From Methanogranum sp963676045 (GTDB lineage: Archaea; Thermoplasmatota; Thermoplasmata; Methanomassiliicoccales; Methanomethylophilaceae): a DNA stretch of 64,000 bases. The stretch covers positions 1 to 64,000 of the forward strand of contig OY780938.1 of assembly GCA_963676045.1 (NCBI GenBank), written 5' to 3'. Of the stretch, positions 18,542-26,978 are shown piece by piece (position 1 is the first letter of the stretch; every line of letters begins with the position of its first letter). The position numbers and the translations under genes were made by a program. The notes beneath the pieces are model-generated. The model searched no databases, was not told where the DNA came from, and saw only the letters and a program-made list of their open reading frames with translations.

Positions 18542-19332
18542 GTGAGATAGAGATGAAGGGTCTATCTTTCAGTTATGGGGATACGCTTGTTTTCAAAGAT
18601 ATCAATCTAGTATTGAATAAATCGGAATTGGTATGTATATTGGGGCCTAATGGTGTCGGTAAAACCACTTTGGTAAAGTGTATAAACAAATTATTGAAAC
18701 CGACATCTGGATCGGTCTTGATAGATGGCAAGGATACCAAAGAGATCTCTCTTTTGGAAATGGCAAGGACGATGGCATATGTTCCGAATTCCACCATGAA
18801 TGTTTTTTCAACTTCTGTAGCAGAAGCAATACTGATGGGGAGGCATCCACATGCTGGTTGGACAACTTCTGATAAGGATATAGAGTCCGTGGACAAGGCA
18901 ATGGATGTGATGGGATTGCAGACCTTGGCCGATCGTGAGATAAGGGAACTCAGTGCTGGGCAACTTCAAAGGGTGATGATAGCGAGAGGCTTAGTCCAAG
19001 AGCCGAAGATATTGATCTTGGATGAACCAACCTCCAATCTTGACATAAAGCATCAGATGACCGTAATGAGATTCTTGAAGGATTATGCAAGGAAGGAGGA
19101 CACCATGGTACTGATGGTATGTCATGACCTTAACATAACAGCCACTTTTGCGGATCGGATAATCCTCATGTCGAACGGCGGCATATATGCGGATGGTCAG
19201 GTCAGCGATGTCCTCAGTGAGAGGACGATAAAGGATGTTTATGATGTGGAATGCAGGATTTTAGATGTTGGCGGAAGGCCGCATATAATACTGCTTCCAG
19301 AGTGTGATGGGATAGAAAAAATGGAGGAATGA
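18538..19332 (+). CDS. ABC transporter ATP-binding protein, FepC/BtuD type
   Basis: 264 residues with Walker A GPNGVGKTTL, the Q-loop region YVPNS, signature LSAGQLQR, Walker B ILILDEPTSNLD and the H-loop CHDLN. I start it at the ATG at 18538, which has AAGGAGG seven bases upstream and overlaps the permease TGA. It energises the FecCD permease. The C-terminus (DVECRILDVGGRPHIILLPE) is of the usual FepC kind. The operon is permease-ATPase-binding protein. Confidence 0.92.
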   Translation: MSEIEMKGLSFSYGDTLVFKDINLVLNKSELVCILGPNGVGKTTLVKCINKLLKPTSGSVLIDGKDTKEISLLEMARTMAYVPNSTMNVFSTSVAEAILMGRHPHAGWTTSDKDIESVDKAMDVMGLQTLADREIRELSAGQLQRVMIARGLVQEPKILILDEPTSNLDIKHQMTVMRFLKDYARKEDTMVLMVCHDLNITATFADRIILMSNGGIYADGQVSDVLSERTIKDVYDVECRILDVGGRPHIILLPECDGIEKMEE

Positions 19333-19335
19333 ATC

Positions 19336-20721
19336 TTGGATAAGAAGATAGTGGGAATCATCGTGGTCATCGCTGTCGTATCGGCAGCGGCGGTTGGAAT
19401 ATTGACATTAGCAAAATCCGATCATGATGATAATACCGATAACGGATCTCTTGTCGGCAATGTATACGCTGATACTGATCTTGATAATGAATCTGATTGC
19501 AGAGTGTGGGTCTTCGGTAATGCTACAGAAGATGATTATCTTGATACGGAGGACGTATCTTGGATAAAAGAGGTATTAAAGGGAAACGCGGAGTCCAACA
19601 TATTCTGTGATGCCAATGCAGACGGCGTAGTGGATCAGGAAGATGTGGAGTATTTGCAAGGAATAATAAGTGGCGATGATACAGCAGTATACTATATCGA
19701 CAATTATTACACGGTGGCAAAAGTTTCATGGCCTGTTACATCTATTGCGATAGGTTATTGCAGCGGTGCATATGTAGCGGATCTAACTGGTCTATGCGAT
19801 AAGGTCGACATGGTGGATTCAACCATATCCACATATTGGTATTTTATGAACAGCAATTTTGCATCGGCCACAAGTTATGGTGCCACCGAGACCCCCGATT
19901 ATGAGGCGATGATCGCAGCAGACATAGACGTATATGTCGTAGGCTACTGTGATGCGACCGCCGATTCCATATCTCCCTCGAAATTGAATCCTGCGGGCAT
20001 CGATGTGATGTTCATGTCCACAGCGGACAATAGCGGTGTTGATTATCCGAACGAGCACATCGACCGTGCGATCCTGATGTTTGCATTGTTGCTGCAGGGC
20101 GATACGGATAAGACCTATGAGTATCTTGAATGGCATGACAGCATATTGAACACTTTGGAGTCAGTTGCTTCCACTTTATCGGATGATGACGAGGCCGCAT
20201 TCATGATGGCAAGGTCATCTCCTAGCTATGATACCGATGGCTACATAAGCATCACAGGATACAATAATACCAATAATCTTCATGCTCAATGGGTCGGTGT
20301 CTACGCCATAGGGCAGCACAGTTCATATCTGACCAGCAATTATAACAATCTCACAGCAGAGCAGATATTGACCGTCATAAGTGAGAATGCAAAGGATAAT
20401 GCCGTCTATTACATGGACAATGAACACGATGGTATGAGAGGACAGCGCGATCTTACGACATGCATCCTTGCGGACATAGAGATGCTAAAGAACTCTACCG
20501 TCAACATACATTACATGGGCATGGCAAGAGAGGCAGGCAACAGTCCTTTGTATGTCGTCGAATTGGCCTTCTATCAGAATGTGATGTATCCACAACTAAG
20601 CGAGGTCTCAGGCTTGGATTACAAGGAGTTGTTCGATTATTATTTCGATACCTTTGCATCTGAAGATTATTCCTCATATGTCGATATCGATAGCTTCTTC
20701 CTTGATTACGGGGTCGCTTGA
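19336..20721 (+). CDS. Membrane-anchored ABC solute-binding protein with dockerin-like module
   Basis: 461 residues, TTG start with GGAGG eight bases upstream inside the ATPase gene's end. Residues 5-26 form a single N-terminal helix without a lipobox Cys, so the protein is probably tethered by an uncleaved anchor. Residues about 50-115 contain two EF-like loops, GNATEDDYLDTEDVSWIKEVL and FCDANADGVVDQEDVEYLQG, listed in part. Each has the Asp/Asn spacing of type I dockerin calcium repeats. From about 130 on, the sequence (WPVTSIAIGYCSGAYVADL...) has the layout of a cluster A-II metal/corrinoid-binding protein. Its ligand is probably iron, a metallophore or cobalamin. It ends at a terminator hairpin. 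Confidence 0.75.
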   Translation: MDKKIVGIIVVIAVVSAAAVGILTLAKSDHDDNTDNGSLVGNVYADTDLDNESDCRVWVFGNATEDDYLDTEDVSWIKEVLKGNAESNIFCDANADGVVDQEDVEYLQGIISGDDTAVYYIDNYYTVAKVSWPVTSIAIGYCSGAYVADLTGLCDKVDMVDSTISTYWYFMNSNFASATSYGATETPDYEAMIAADIDVYVVGYCDATADSISPSKLNPAGIDVMFMSTADNSGVDYPNEHIDRAILMFALLLQGDTDKTYEYLEWHDSILNTLESVASTLSDDDEAAFMMARSSPSYDTDGYISITGYNNTNNLHAQWVGVYAIGQHSSYLTSNYNNLTAEQILTVISENAKDNAVYYMDNEHDGMRGQRDLTTCILADIEMLKNSTVNIHYMGMAREAGNSPLYVVELAFYQNVMYPQLSEVSGLDYKELFDYYFDTFASEDYSSYVDIDSFFLDYGVA

Positions 20722-20727
20722 ATAAAT

Positions 20728-20757
20728 AGGACCTAGGGTCCTCTTAAACCATTTTTA
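20728..20757. terminator. Hairpin plus T-run, convergent terminator
   Basis: AGGACC, loop TAG, GGTCCT at 20728-20742 is followed by a T-rich tract from 20751 (atttttataattttattt). It lies between the binding-protein stop (20721) and the convergent gene ending at 20767, and can serve both directions because the flank is A/T-rich. Confidence 0.7.
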
Positions 20758-20766
20758 TAATTTTAT

Positions 20767-21270
20767 TTAAAAATCATCATTCAGTGCTTTCAATTCAAAA
20801 CCATCGTAATCGATGTCTATCATGACTATCTTTTTTTCATAAAGGTAATATGTGCAGTGTCCGTTATTTTGATCCTTTGAGTCCCACATGTACAATGTCA
20901 TGTCGTTGTAATATGTCGTGCCTATGAATTGGAACAATTCTTCGTTTGGTTCATCTGTGTCCTTGACTATATCCAGTGTAGAGTTAAGGGTTGTTTTGCA
21001 TACGTCGCCTTGTCCATTGGTATATGATATTTCAAATGTGAAAAGATACACATATTCCCTTGAGGATTCTTGTAAATCGACATAAGAGCCAGTCCCGATG
21101 CAAGGAAACGCTTCAATATCAGCATCATAAGTGCCTTCTATTGTAAAAGTATCGTTTGCTTCATCATGTTTGAGATAATTGATTATGGCCCATCCAGATA
21201 GTGCAGATATCACCAATAGTATTGTTACGATCGATACGACGATATATTTATGGAGATTATCCTCGTTCAA
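20767..21270 (-). CDS. Hypothetical protein with N-terminal membrane anchor
   Basis: 167 residues, family not recognised. Residues 9-32 (KYIVVSIVTILLVISALSGW) form one membrane helix. The rest is an acidic, Tyr-rich, probably extracytoplasmic beta domain ending in YYLYEKKIVMIDIDYDGFEL. Two Cys (FPCIGTG and DVCKTT) plus GHCTYY could be structural. It starts 12 bp after the stop of the methyltransferase at 21283 and is thus the third gene of a minus-strand operon with two methyltransferases. Confidence 0.6.
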   Translation of the reverse strand: MNEDNLHKYIVVSIVTILLVISALSGWAIINYLKHDEANDTFTIEGTYDADIEAFPCIGTGSYVDLQESSREYVYLFTFEISYTNGQGDVCKTTLNSTLDIVKDTDEPNEELFQFIGTTYYNDMTLYMWDSKDQNNGHCTYYLYEKKIVMIDIDYDGFELKALNDDF

Positions 21271-21282
21271 GACCAGGCCCCA

Positions 21283-22056
21283 TCATTTGATCGCACATAT
21301 TGTAAAATTCAAAGGTATGTATTTCATTTCATCATTTTCCATGAAATGTATCATTTCATCAGACTCTGAACATACCTGTACGTTGTTGGAACCCATCTCT
21401 ACGAATGTGATGACATCCCATTGGGGCCTTCTCTCTTTGCTCAATGGTAATTCCTTTGCGATATCAAGCATGATGTTGGTATCAACTTTTCCAATGTATC
21501 TATCTTCGTTTTTAGAGGCTGTCTTATTCACAGTATCTGCGTAACTTTGATCGAACAACTGGAGGTAATGATTTCCATCGAAGATGAGTATTTTGCCATT
21601 TTCATCAAGTACTCTGAGCCATTCTGAATACGCCTTTTTAGGATGTTCGAGATTCCAAACTAGGTTCCTAGATATTATCAGGTCAAAACTATTTTCTGGA
21701 AATTCCAGGTTCTGAGCATCCATTTTTTCAAAGATAGCATCGACATCATATTTTTTGCAATTTTCCTTAGCAATATCAAGCATTGCCTCAGTGCAGTCTA
21801 TCGCAGTGACCGAATGTCCCATTTTTCCGAGTATTATAGGAAAGAAACCAGGGCCAGTACCAATATCCAATATCCTTAGTTTTTTACTCAGATCTACATA
21901 TCTGGATATGCGGGATATCCATCTTTTCATATCCCCATTGTCCAAACTTTCATTTATTGACTGAGAGTACCCTTCAGCCCTTAGGGTCCAGTATCCCATT
22001 ATGGAGTCAAGTTTTTCAATGTCGTCTATGTCGGGGGAGTCATTGTGCAGATCCAT
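21283..22056 (-). CDS. Class I SAM-dependent methyltransferase (second of a tandem pair)
   Basis: 257 residues. I chose the ATG at 22056 because it is preceded by AAGGAGATACGAAA on the minus strand; an upstream Met would add 27 residues of unlike sequence. Motif I is ILDIGTGPGFF, the strand-2 motif TAIDCTEAMLD, and motif IV SRNLVWNLEHPKKAYSEWLRV. A DGNHYLQLFD segment follows strand 5. The closest relative in the window is the gene upstream at 22040, which shares W-x-x-x-PxxKKxxxEWxRV. It overlaps that gene by 17 bp, so the two are translationally linked. Substrate unknown; the neighbourhood (ABC importer, F430 genes) suggests a metal- or tetrapyrrole-related small molecule. Confidence 0.75.
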   Translation of the reverse strand: MDLHNDSPDIDDIEKLDSIMGYWTLRAEGYSQSINESLDNGDMKRWISRISRYVDLSKKLRILDIGTGPGFFPIILGKMGHSVTAIDCTEAMLDIAKENCKKYDVDAIFEKMDAQNLEFPENSFDLIISRNLVWNLEHPKKAYSEWLRVLDENGKILIFDGNHYLQLFDQSYADTVNKTASKNEDRYIGKVDTNIMLDIAKELPLSKERRPQWDVITFVEMGSNNVQVCSESDEMIHFMENDEMKYIPLNFTICAIK

Positions 22057-22876
22057 TTTCGTATCTCCTTGTGGTATTATCCGATCTAATGATGTTTTCA
22101 AACTTCTCTGATTCATCAATTTGATCATCTTTGCCATATGGTTTTTTTGCTATTATCATGAAATGATCCTCGGTGCTTCCATATGCCAGATGTCTAACTC
22201 CGTGTAGTACGAGATCCTGTACATCGTGTATTATTCGTATGTCTTGAAATCCGATCTCTTCAAGCATAATCGTGTCGTCGTTTGGTCTGTCGGCATATTT
22301 CGACCAGATCTCGATCCTATCATCTCTTTTCTCATTTCTATCTGTTATGAATTTCCGGGGAGAATCCAAAAAAACACCAAAATGAGAGATTCTTTTTTTG
22401 ATGGGCGTATTCATGTCATCATGCCACCAGTCTCCATCGACGTATGCGAGCGTTGATCCAGGTTTCATCACACGAAACCATTCTCTCATCACTTTTTTCG
22501 GATCTGGAACGGTCCAAAGCATATAGTCGCTAACTACAGCTTCAAAACTGGAGTTTTCAAATGGAAGGGCTTCTGCATCTGCCCAGAGGAATTCAATTTC
22601 AAGATGATTTCTAAGGGCATTATCTTTAGCGGCATCAAGCATCCTATCTGAGAAATCAATGGCGGTCATGTGGTGTCCCAAATCAGCCAATTGCATCGAA
22701 ACTATTCCTGGGCCGCATCCAGTATCTAATATTTTTAGAGATTTTTCACCAAAAGCCTTTTTGAATAGTTTTTGCCAAGATGTTCTCTCTCTTTTATTGG
22801 AGAATCCTTTTCTCACAAACATGTCATATGATCTTGAATTATTGTTCCAGTGTTCTATGAGATATTCTTCCATCAA
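22040..22876 (-). CDS. Class I SAM-dependent methyltransferase (first of a tandem pair)
   Basis: 278 residues. Motif I ILDTGCGPGIVSMQLA, strand 2 TAIDFSDRMLDAA and motif IV DYMLWTVPDPKKVMREWFRV mark a UbiE-type methyltransferase. A WWHDD segment lies after strand 5. The N-terminal IEHWNNNSRSYD is a typical substrate-capping start. It overlaps the paralogous methyltransferase by 17 bp and is transcribed divergently from the F430 operon, sharing the 222-bp promoter region. The ligand cannot be deduced. About 30 charged residues after the core (KPYGKDDQIDESEKF...) look disordered. Confidence 0.75.
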   Translation of the reverse strand: MMEEYLIEHWNNNSRSYDMFVRKGFSNKRERTSWQKLFKKAFGEKSLKILDTGCGPGIVSMQLADLGHHMTAIDFSDRMLDAAKDNALRNHLEIEFLWADAEALPFENSSFEAVVSDYMLWTVPDPKKVMREWFRVMKPGSTLAYVDGDWWHDDMNTPIKKRISHFGVFLDSPRKFITDRNEKRDDRIEIWSKYADRPNDDTIMLEEIGFQDIRIIHDVQDLVLHGVRHLAYGSTEDHFMIIAKKPYGKDDQIDESEKFENIIRSDNTTRRYENGSAQ

Positions 22877-23098
22877 GAGATTATAGCATATTAATTATAA
22901 AAAAGTTAACACGTAATATAAAATAATCATATAATATTATTACAGCACTTAAAATCACTATCGGATTTATTCATTTTTAATATTTTTTTGTCAATTTGTG
23001 TTTTAATTTATTTTCATTATGTATTGAAAGAGTAAGAAATATGATTAAGTGTTACTAATATCAGTAAAAATAATAAACAATCATTCTATAGCATCTTT
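22877..23098. promoter_or_regulatory. Divergent promoter region, methyltransferase pair / F430 operon
   Basis: A very A/T-rich 222-bp stretch without a gene. It contains several GTAATA/TATTAC-type elements: gttaacacgtaatata near 22905, tattattac near 22937 and gtgttactaatatcagtaa near 23049. Similar words lie upstream of 15233, 17420 and 37541. A TATA-like aataataaac around 23070 is about 28 bp before the cfbC GTG, which lacks a ribosome-binding site, so cfbC is probably leaderless. Confidence 0.45.
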
Positions 23099-23905
23099 GT
23101 GCGCAGGATAGCGATATACGGAAAGGGCGGTATCGGAAAATCCACAACTACGGCCAATGTATCTCAGGCATTGGCTGAAAAGGGCCTCAAGGTGATGCAG
23201 ATAGGATGCGATCCAAAGGCGGATTCCACATCTACTCTGACAGGTGGTATGAGGATAGATACAGTCCTCGGGGTATTGAGAGGCAACAAGGATGCAAATC
23301 TAGATGATATCGTATACGAGGGCAACGGAGGCGTGCTCTGCATAGAGTGCGGAGGTCCCAGGCCTGGAATGGGTTGTGCAGGCAGGGGGATAATAGCCGC
23401 ATTTGAGAAATTGGAGGAATTGGACGCCATCGGCGTCTATAGGCCCGATATAATCATCTACGATGTGCTCGGAGATGTCGTATGCGGGGGGTTCGCTATG
23501 CCGATAAGGAACGGCTATGCAAATGACGTTTTCATTGTTACTTCAGGTGAGATGATGTCGTTGTATGCTGCGAACAATATCGCAGAGGCGATATCGAACT
23601 TCTCGTCTGGAGGATACGCGAGATTGGGCGGACTGATACAGAATTCCCGTAATGTGGATGAAGAAGACGAACTCGTACACAAGGCGTCGATGGAGATCGG
23701 CACCGAAGTGATAATGCGCATACCACGCGACCCATCAGTACAGAGATGCGAGAAAATGGGAATCACGGTAGTGAGAGGAGAGCCAAGTTCTCCACAGGCG
23801 GGGATTTACAGGAACCTAGCCGCGGAATTGTTGTCGCGTTCCAAGGACACATCCGGCGGTATGAGGGTTGGAAGTTCAAGATCAATGAGGTGTTGTTATG
23901 AGTAA
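23099..23905 (+). CDS. cfbC: Ni-sirohydrochlorin a,c-diamide reductive cyclase, NifH-like reductase subunit
   Basis: 268 residues, homologous to nitrogenase iron protein. Walker A is GKGGIGKS (residues 8-15). The two Cys that hold the bridging [4Fe-4S] cluster of the dimer are visible as GCAGRG (Cys93) and VVCGGF (Cys129). CfbC delivers electrons, with ATP hydrolysis, to CfbD for the six-electron reduction and lactam closure in coenzyme F430 synthesis. Start is GTG. There is no nifD/K/E/N or nifB nearby, and the gene is in the cfb operon, so it is CfbC and not NifH. The short C-terminus ends Cys-Cys-Tyr-Glu. It overlaps cfbA by 8 bp. Confidence 0.95.
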   Translation: MRRIAIYGKGGIGKSTTTANVSQALAEKGLKVMQIGCDPKADSTSTLTGGMRIDTVLGVLRGNKDANLDDIVYEGNGGVLCIECGGPRPGMGCAGRGIIAAFEKLEELDAIGVYRPDIIIYDVLGDVVCGGFAMPIRNGYANDVFIVTSGEMMSLYAANNIAEAISNFSSGGYARLGGLIQNSRNVDEEDELVHKASMEIGTEVIMRIPRDPSVQRCEKMGITVVRGEPSSPQAGIYRNLAAELLSRSKDTSGGMRVGSSRSMRCCYE

Positions 23906-24680
23906 GGCGGTATTGATCATAGGTCATGGTTCTACCTTGATGTTCAACAAGATGACCATGGAGGCGCAAGCGGAGGTATTGAAGGAGATGGGTCGTGAGA
24001 AGATATATATCGGTTTCAATGAGACCTCAATGCCTTCCATAGAGGATGCGATGATGGAGATGGCATACGATGGTGTGGACGAGGTCGTGGCATTGCCCTT
24101 CTTCATCGCATCGGGCCTTCACATGACAAGGGACATACCTCCTAAGCTGGGGTTGTCGAATGGAGAGTCGGAGATGGTGACAGATGTGGATGGCAGGAAG
24201 ATCCTCGTACATTTCGAGACCCCTTTCGGAGAGGACCCCAACCTGACGGAGATACTATGTGAGAAGATCAAAGAGACATCATCCGGCTCTGGCAATCTCG
24301 GAGTCATAGTTATGGGTCACGGTTCCAGACTGGGTTATAATTCCGATATAATGGAATTGAATGCCGCAAGATTGAGGGAGAGAGGATATGAGAACGTGTA
24401 CGTGGGATACAACGAGTTCAATTCACCCACCATATCTGAAACCATCGAGAGGATGAAGCAGGACGGCATGGACGAGATAATCGCACTTCCTCTTTTCATC
24501 GCATCGGGCAAGCATCTATCAAAGGATGTGCCAGCAAGTCTAGGGATACCTGAGAGATGCGATTCTGCGAAGGTGTTGTACAAAGGTAAGGAGATATCGA
24601 TAAGATATGCTTCGCCTGTAGGCGGTGACCCTCGTCTCTGTAAAGTGCTCGATAAGAAGATCGCAAAGTATTATGGGTGA
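23898..24680 (+). CDS. cfbA: Sirohydrochlorin nickel/cobalt chelatase, duplicated two-domain form
   Basis: 260 residues made of two CbiX-like halves: 1-125 and 132-260. Each keeps both metal-site histidines: GHGST (His10) with IASGLH (His75), and GHGSR (His141) with IASGKH (His206). Archaeal CfbA/CbiX(S) is normally about 130 residues and acts as a homodimer, so this is an internal fusion of that dimer. It inserts nickel into sirohydrochlorin for F430. No other cobaltochelatase lies in the window, so it may also insert cobalt for cobalamin. The halves also share a GFNE/GYNE element. It overlaps cfbC by 8 bp and is followed four bases later by cfbE. Confidence 0.9.
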   Translation: MSKAVLIIGHGSTLMFNKMTMEAQAEVLKEMGREKIYIGFNETSMPSIEDAMMEMAYDGVDEVVALPFFIASGLHMTRDIPPKLGLSNGESEMVTDVDGRKILVHFETPFGEDPNLTEILCEKIKETSSGSGNLGVIVMGHGSRLGYNSDIMELNAARLRERGYENVYVGYNEFNSPTISETIERMKQDGMDEIIALPLFIASGKHLSKDVPASLGIPERCDSAKVLYKGKEISIRYASPVGGDPRLCKVLDKKIAKYYG

Positions 24681-24684
24681 TATC

Positions 24685-25899
24685 ATGAAGGTATTGATCC
24701 TGGACGCGATACATGGTGCTGACATACTGGCCGAGAGGTACATTGCAGAGGGAGATGAGGCCTTATGCGTGGATGTATACCGCAAAGCGATACCTGAGGT
24801 AATAGAGAATATAAGGGGAACAGGTGCGAGATTCACCGATATAGTACCAGCGGAAAGATTTGATCTTGTCGTGATGCCCTGCCATTGTCCTGATTCATTC
24901 CTTTCCGAATGCACATATGAAAAGAGGATATTCTTTTTCGATGCCGTGCGTTACTTCATGGATGACACCAGATTCAGGATAGAGATAACCGGCGCCAAGG
25001 GCAAGACAAGCACATGCTTCCTTCTGGCCTCCATCATCGCTTCAGAGGGAAAGAAGGTCTTCCTTCATACGTCCAGAGGGCAAGGCCCATGGGAGGATGG
25101 AGGTCTGAGGATAACAGATAAGCGCAGTATATCGCCAACTTCCCTGTTGACATTGCCAAAGGGAGATTATGACGTCATGGTGTGCGAGGTATCCCTCGGA
25201 GGTTCTGGAAAGGCAAACATCGCATGCATAACCAATTTGCAGACAGATTATGGTATCGCCGCGAATACGAGACATGCTTCAGAGGCCAAGAGGTCCGTAC
25301 TCACAGATGGGATAAATGTGGTGAAAAGGTCCGAGATGGATAGATGGCAGTCGTATGGCATAGGTAACTGCATTGGTTATTCGGATCGTGTTGATGTAGT
25401 AGGCAAGCCAGAGTTCGGTAGACCGGTGAAAGTGATCTTGCATTATATGGGCGACACGGAATTCGAATTATCTGGAGGATATCTTTCATTGGCATACATC
25501 GATTCGATGAATATCGCGGTCGAGATATGCCGTTGCATCGGAATATCGAAGGAGGCTGTGATAAACGGCCTCAGTCATTTCAAGGGAGTTCCAGGCCGTG
25601 GTGAGATATACGAGAGGGATGGGGTAAGGCATATCATCGAGAGGAATCCAGGCATATCGGCGGCATCTGTCGATTGGACCCTTGGGATATTGGAGAGATT
25701 AGGCATAATCGATGATGCAGTCATGCTGGTCGATCCTGTCAGTAGGAAGGTATGCGACAAGATGGATGCTGAGGAGATATCCAAAGTGGCATACAGATAT
25801 GGTGTTCAAGCCTTCTTCACATCCGGGGATGGAAAACGTCCAGAATTACCAAACGATAAAGGCACGATCATCGAGTTCATAAAGGAGGGCTACCAATGA
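24685..25899 (+). CDS. cfbE: Coenzyme F430 synthase, Mur ligase family
   Basis: 404 residues from the ATG at 24685, which is preceded by GGGTGAT; an earlier start would run into cfbA. The P-loop is EITGAKGKTSTCFLL, and the central domain has CEVSLGGSGKANIACITNL like MurC/D/E ligases. The late GVPGRGEIYERDGVRHIIER segment corresponds to the Mur C-terminal hinge region. CfbE joins the propionate side chain to close ring F of 15,17(3)-seco-F430-17(3)-acid, an ATP-dependent step that completes F430. Gene order and family make the assignment firm. It overlaps cfbD by an ATGA. Confidence 0.93.
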   Translation: MKVLILDAIHGADILAERYIAEGDEALCVDVYRKAIPEVIENIRGTGARFTDIVPAERFDLVVMPCHCPDSFLSECTYEKRIFFFDAVRYFMDDTRFRIEITGAKGKTSTCFLLASIIASEGKKVFLHTSRGQGPWEDGGLRITDKRSISPTSLLTLPKGDYDVMVCEVSLGGSGKANIACITNLQTDYGIAANTRHASEAKRSVLTDGINVVKRSEMDRWQSYGIGNCIGYSDRVDVVGKPEFGRPVKVILHYMGDTEFELSGGYLSLAYIDSMNIAVEICRCIGISKEAVINGLSHFKGVPGRGEIYERDGVRHIIERNPGISAASVDWTLGILERLGIIDDAVMLVDPVSRKVCDKMDAEEISKVAYRYGVQAFFTSGDGKRPELPNDKGTIIEFIKEGYQ

Positions 25900-26978
25900 G
25901 CGAGAGGATAATGCACCCTCGCCCCAATCCGATAATCGCGGCCATGTACACATTGAGGGATATGGATGTCGATGTGGTTCTGATACACGGTCCGGCTGGA
26001 TGCGGTTTCATGGCATCGAGGATGCTGGAGGAAGCGGACATACGAGTGGTTACATCCGGTATGAGGGATGACGATCTGATATTCGGGGGATCGGATTCCC
26101 TTATTGACACATTGAAGGTCGTCAAGGAGACATTCGATCCAAAGACCGTTGCGGTAGTAGGCACATGTGCCAGCATGATAATAGGGGAGGACATGGAAGC
26201 GGCAATATCGAAAGCAGACATCGGATGCAATGTCTTCTCTGTAGACTGCCATGGATGCATGGGAGATAACACGAGAGGGGCGATAAAGGCCCTTCAGGCA
26301 GGTAGGGATGCTGGGGTGCTGACGGATGAGGAGACGGAAAGACAGATATCTCTCATGAAATCCGCGACCAGGCTCGAGAAGCAATCGGGCATGGCAAGCA
26401 GAGGATATCTATCTCCAGAAAGAGGGCCCACTAAGTTCAATGTATGCAAAGGCATAATCGAGACACTCAGGAACGGAGGCAAAGTGGCCGTTGTGATGTT
26501 GGCGAAGAAGGAGCTAGCATACAGATTCGCCGATATGTTCTTGGCAGTGGAAGAGGCGAAGAGGAAGTTGGGCGGGGATACATTCTATGTTGCAAATCTC
26601 GACGGGGAGTTGGGACTTCCCAGGATAAGGAGGTATTGTGCTGAGATATCATCCGATTTATTCGACTCGGGAATATCGATCGATGAGATTACCGGAGGTC
26701 TGGATGAGTATGCCATCGTAGGTGCCAGGACCAGGGCCGCAGTGGATAGTTTCGGTCCAGACCTCACGATAATACTCGGGATATGTCATGCATACCCTGG
26801 CATCTCCAAGGAGGACATTTTGATAACGGATCAGCCAAGGGAGCTTGCGAATTATCTTTCGCAGGGCTTCAACGCTGTGGGTGAGATCTCAAGCCATTCC
26901 ATGGTCATGGGCACTCATCACATCATACATTTAGAGACCGCAGACACTCTTCGCGACCTCTTGGAGGAACAGGGATGA
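25896..26978 (+). CDS. cfbD: Ni-sirohydrochlorin a,c-diamide reductive cyclase, NifD-like catalytic subunit
   Basis: 360 residues of the nitrogenase component 1 family, single-subunit type. Candidate [4Fe-4S] ligands are Cys36 (HGPAGCGF), Cys91 (VGTCASM) and Cys118/Cys121 (VDCHGCMGDN). The C-terminal half has GARTRAAVDSFG and TDQPRELANYL motifs. It binds Ni-sirohydrochlorin a,c-diamide and, fed by CfbC, makes seco-F430. There is no P-cluster or FeMoco ligand set, as expected for CfbD. It overlaps cfbE (ATGA) and cfbB (ATGA), so translation is coupled. Confidence 0.94.
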   Translation: MSERIMHPRPNPIIAAMYTLRDMDVDVVLIHGPAGCGFMASRMLEEADIRVVTSGMRDDDLIFGGSDSLIDTLKVVKETFDPKTVAVVGTCASMIIGEDMEAAISKADIGCNVFSVDCHGCMGDNTRGAIKALQAGRDAGVLTDEETERQISLMKSATRLEKQSGMASRGYLSPERGPTKFNVCKGIIETLRNGGKVAVVMLAKKELAYRFADMFLAVEEAKRKLGGDTFYVANLDGELGLPRIRRYCAEISSDLFDSGISIDEITGGLDEYAIVGARTRAAVDSFGPDLTIILGICHAYPGISKEDILITDQPRELANYLSQGFNAVGEISSHSMVMGTHHIIHLETADTLRDLLEEQG

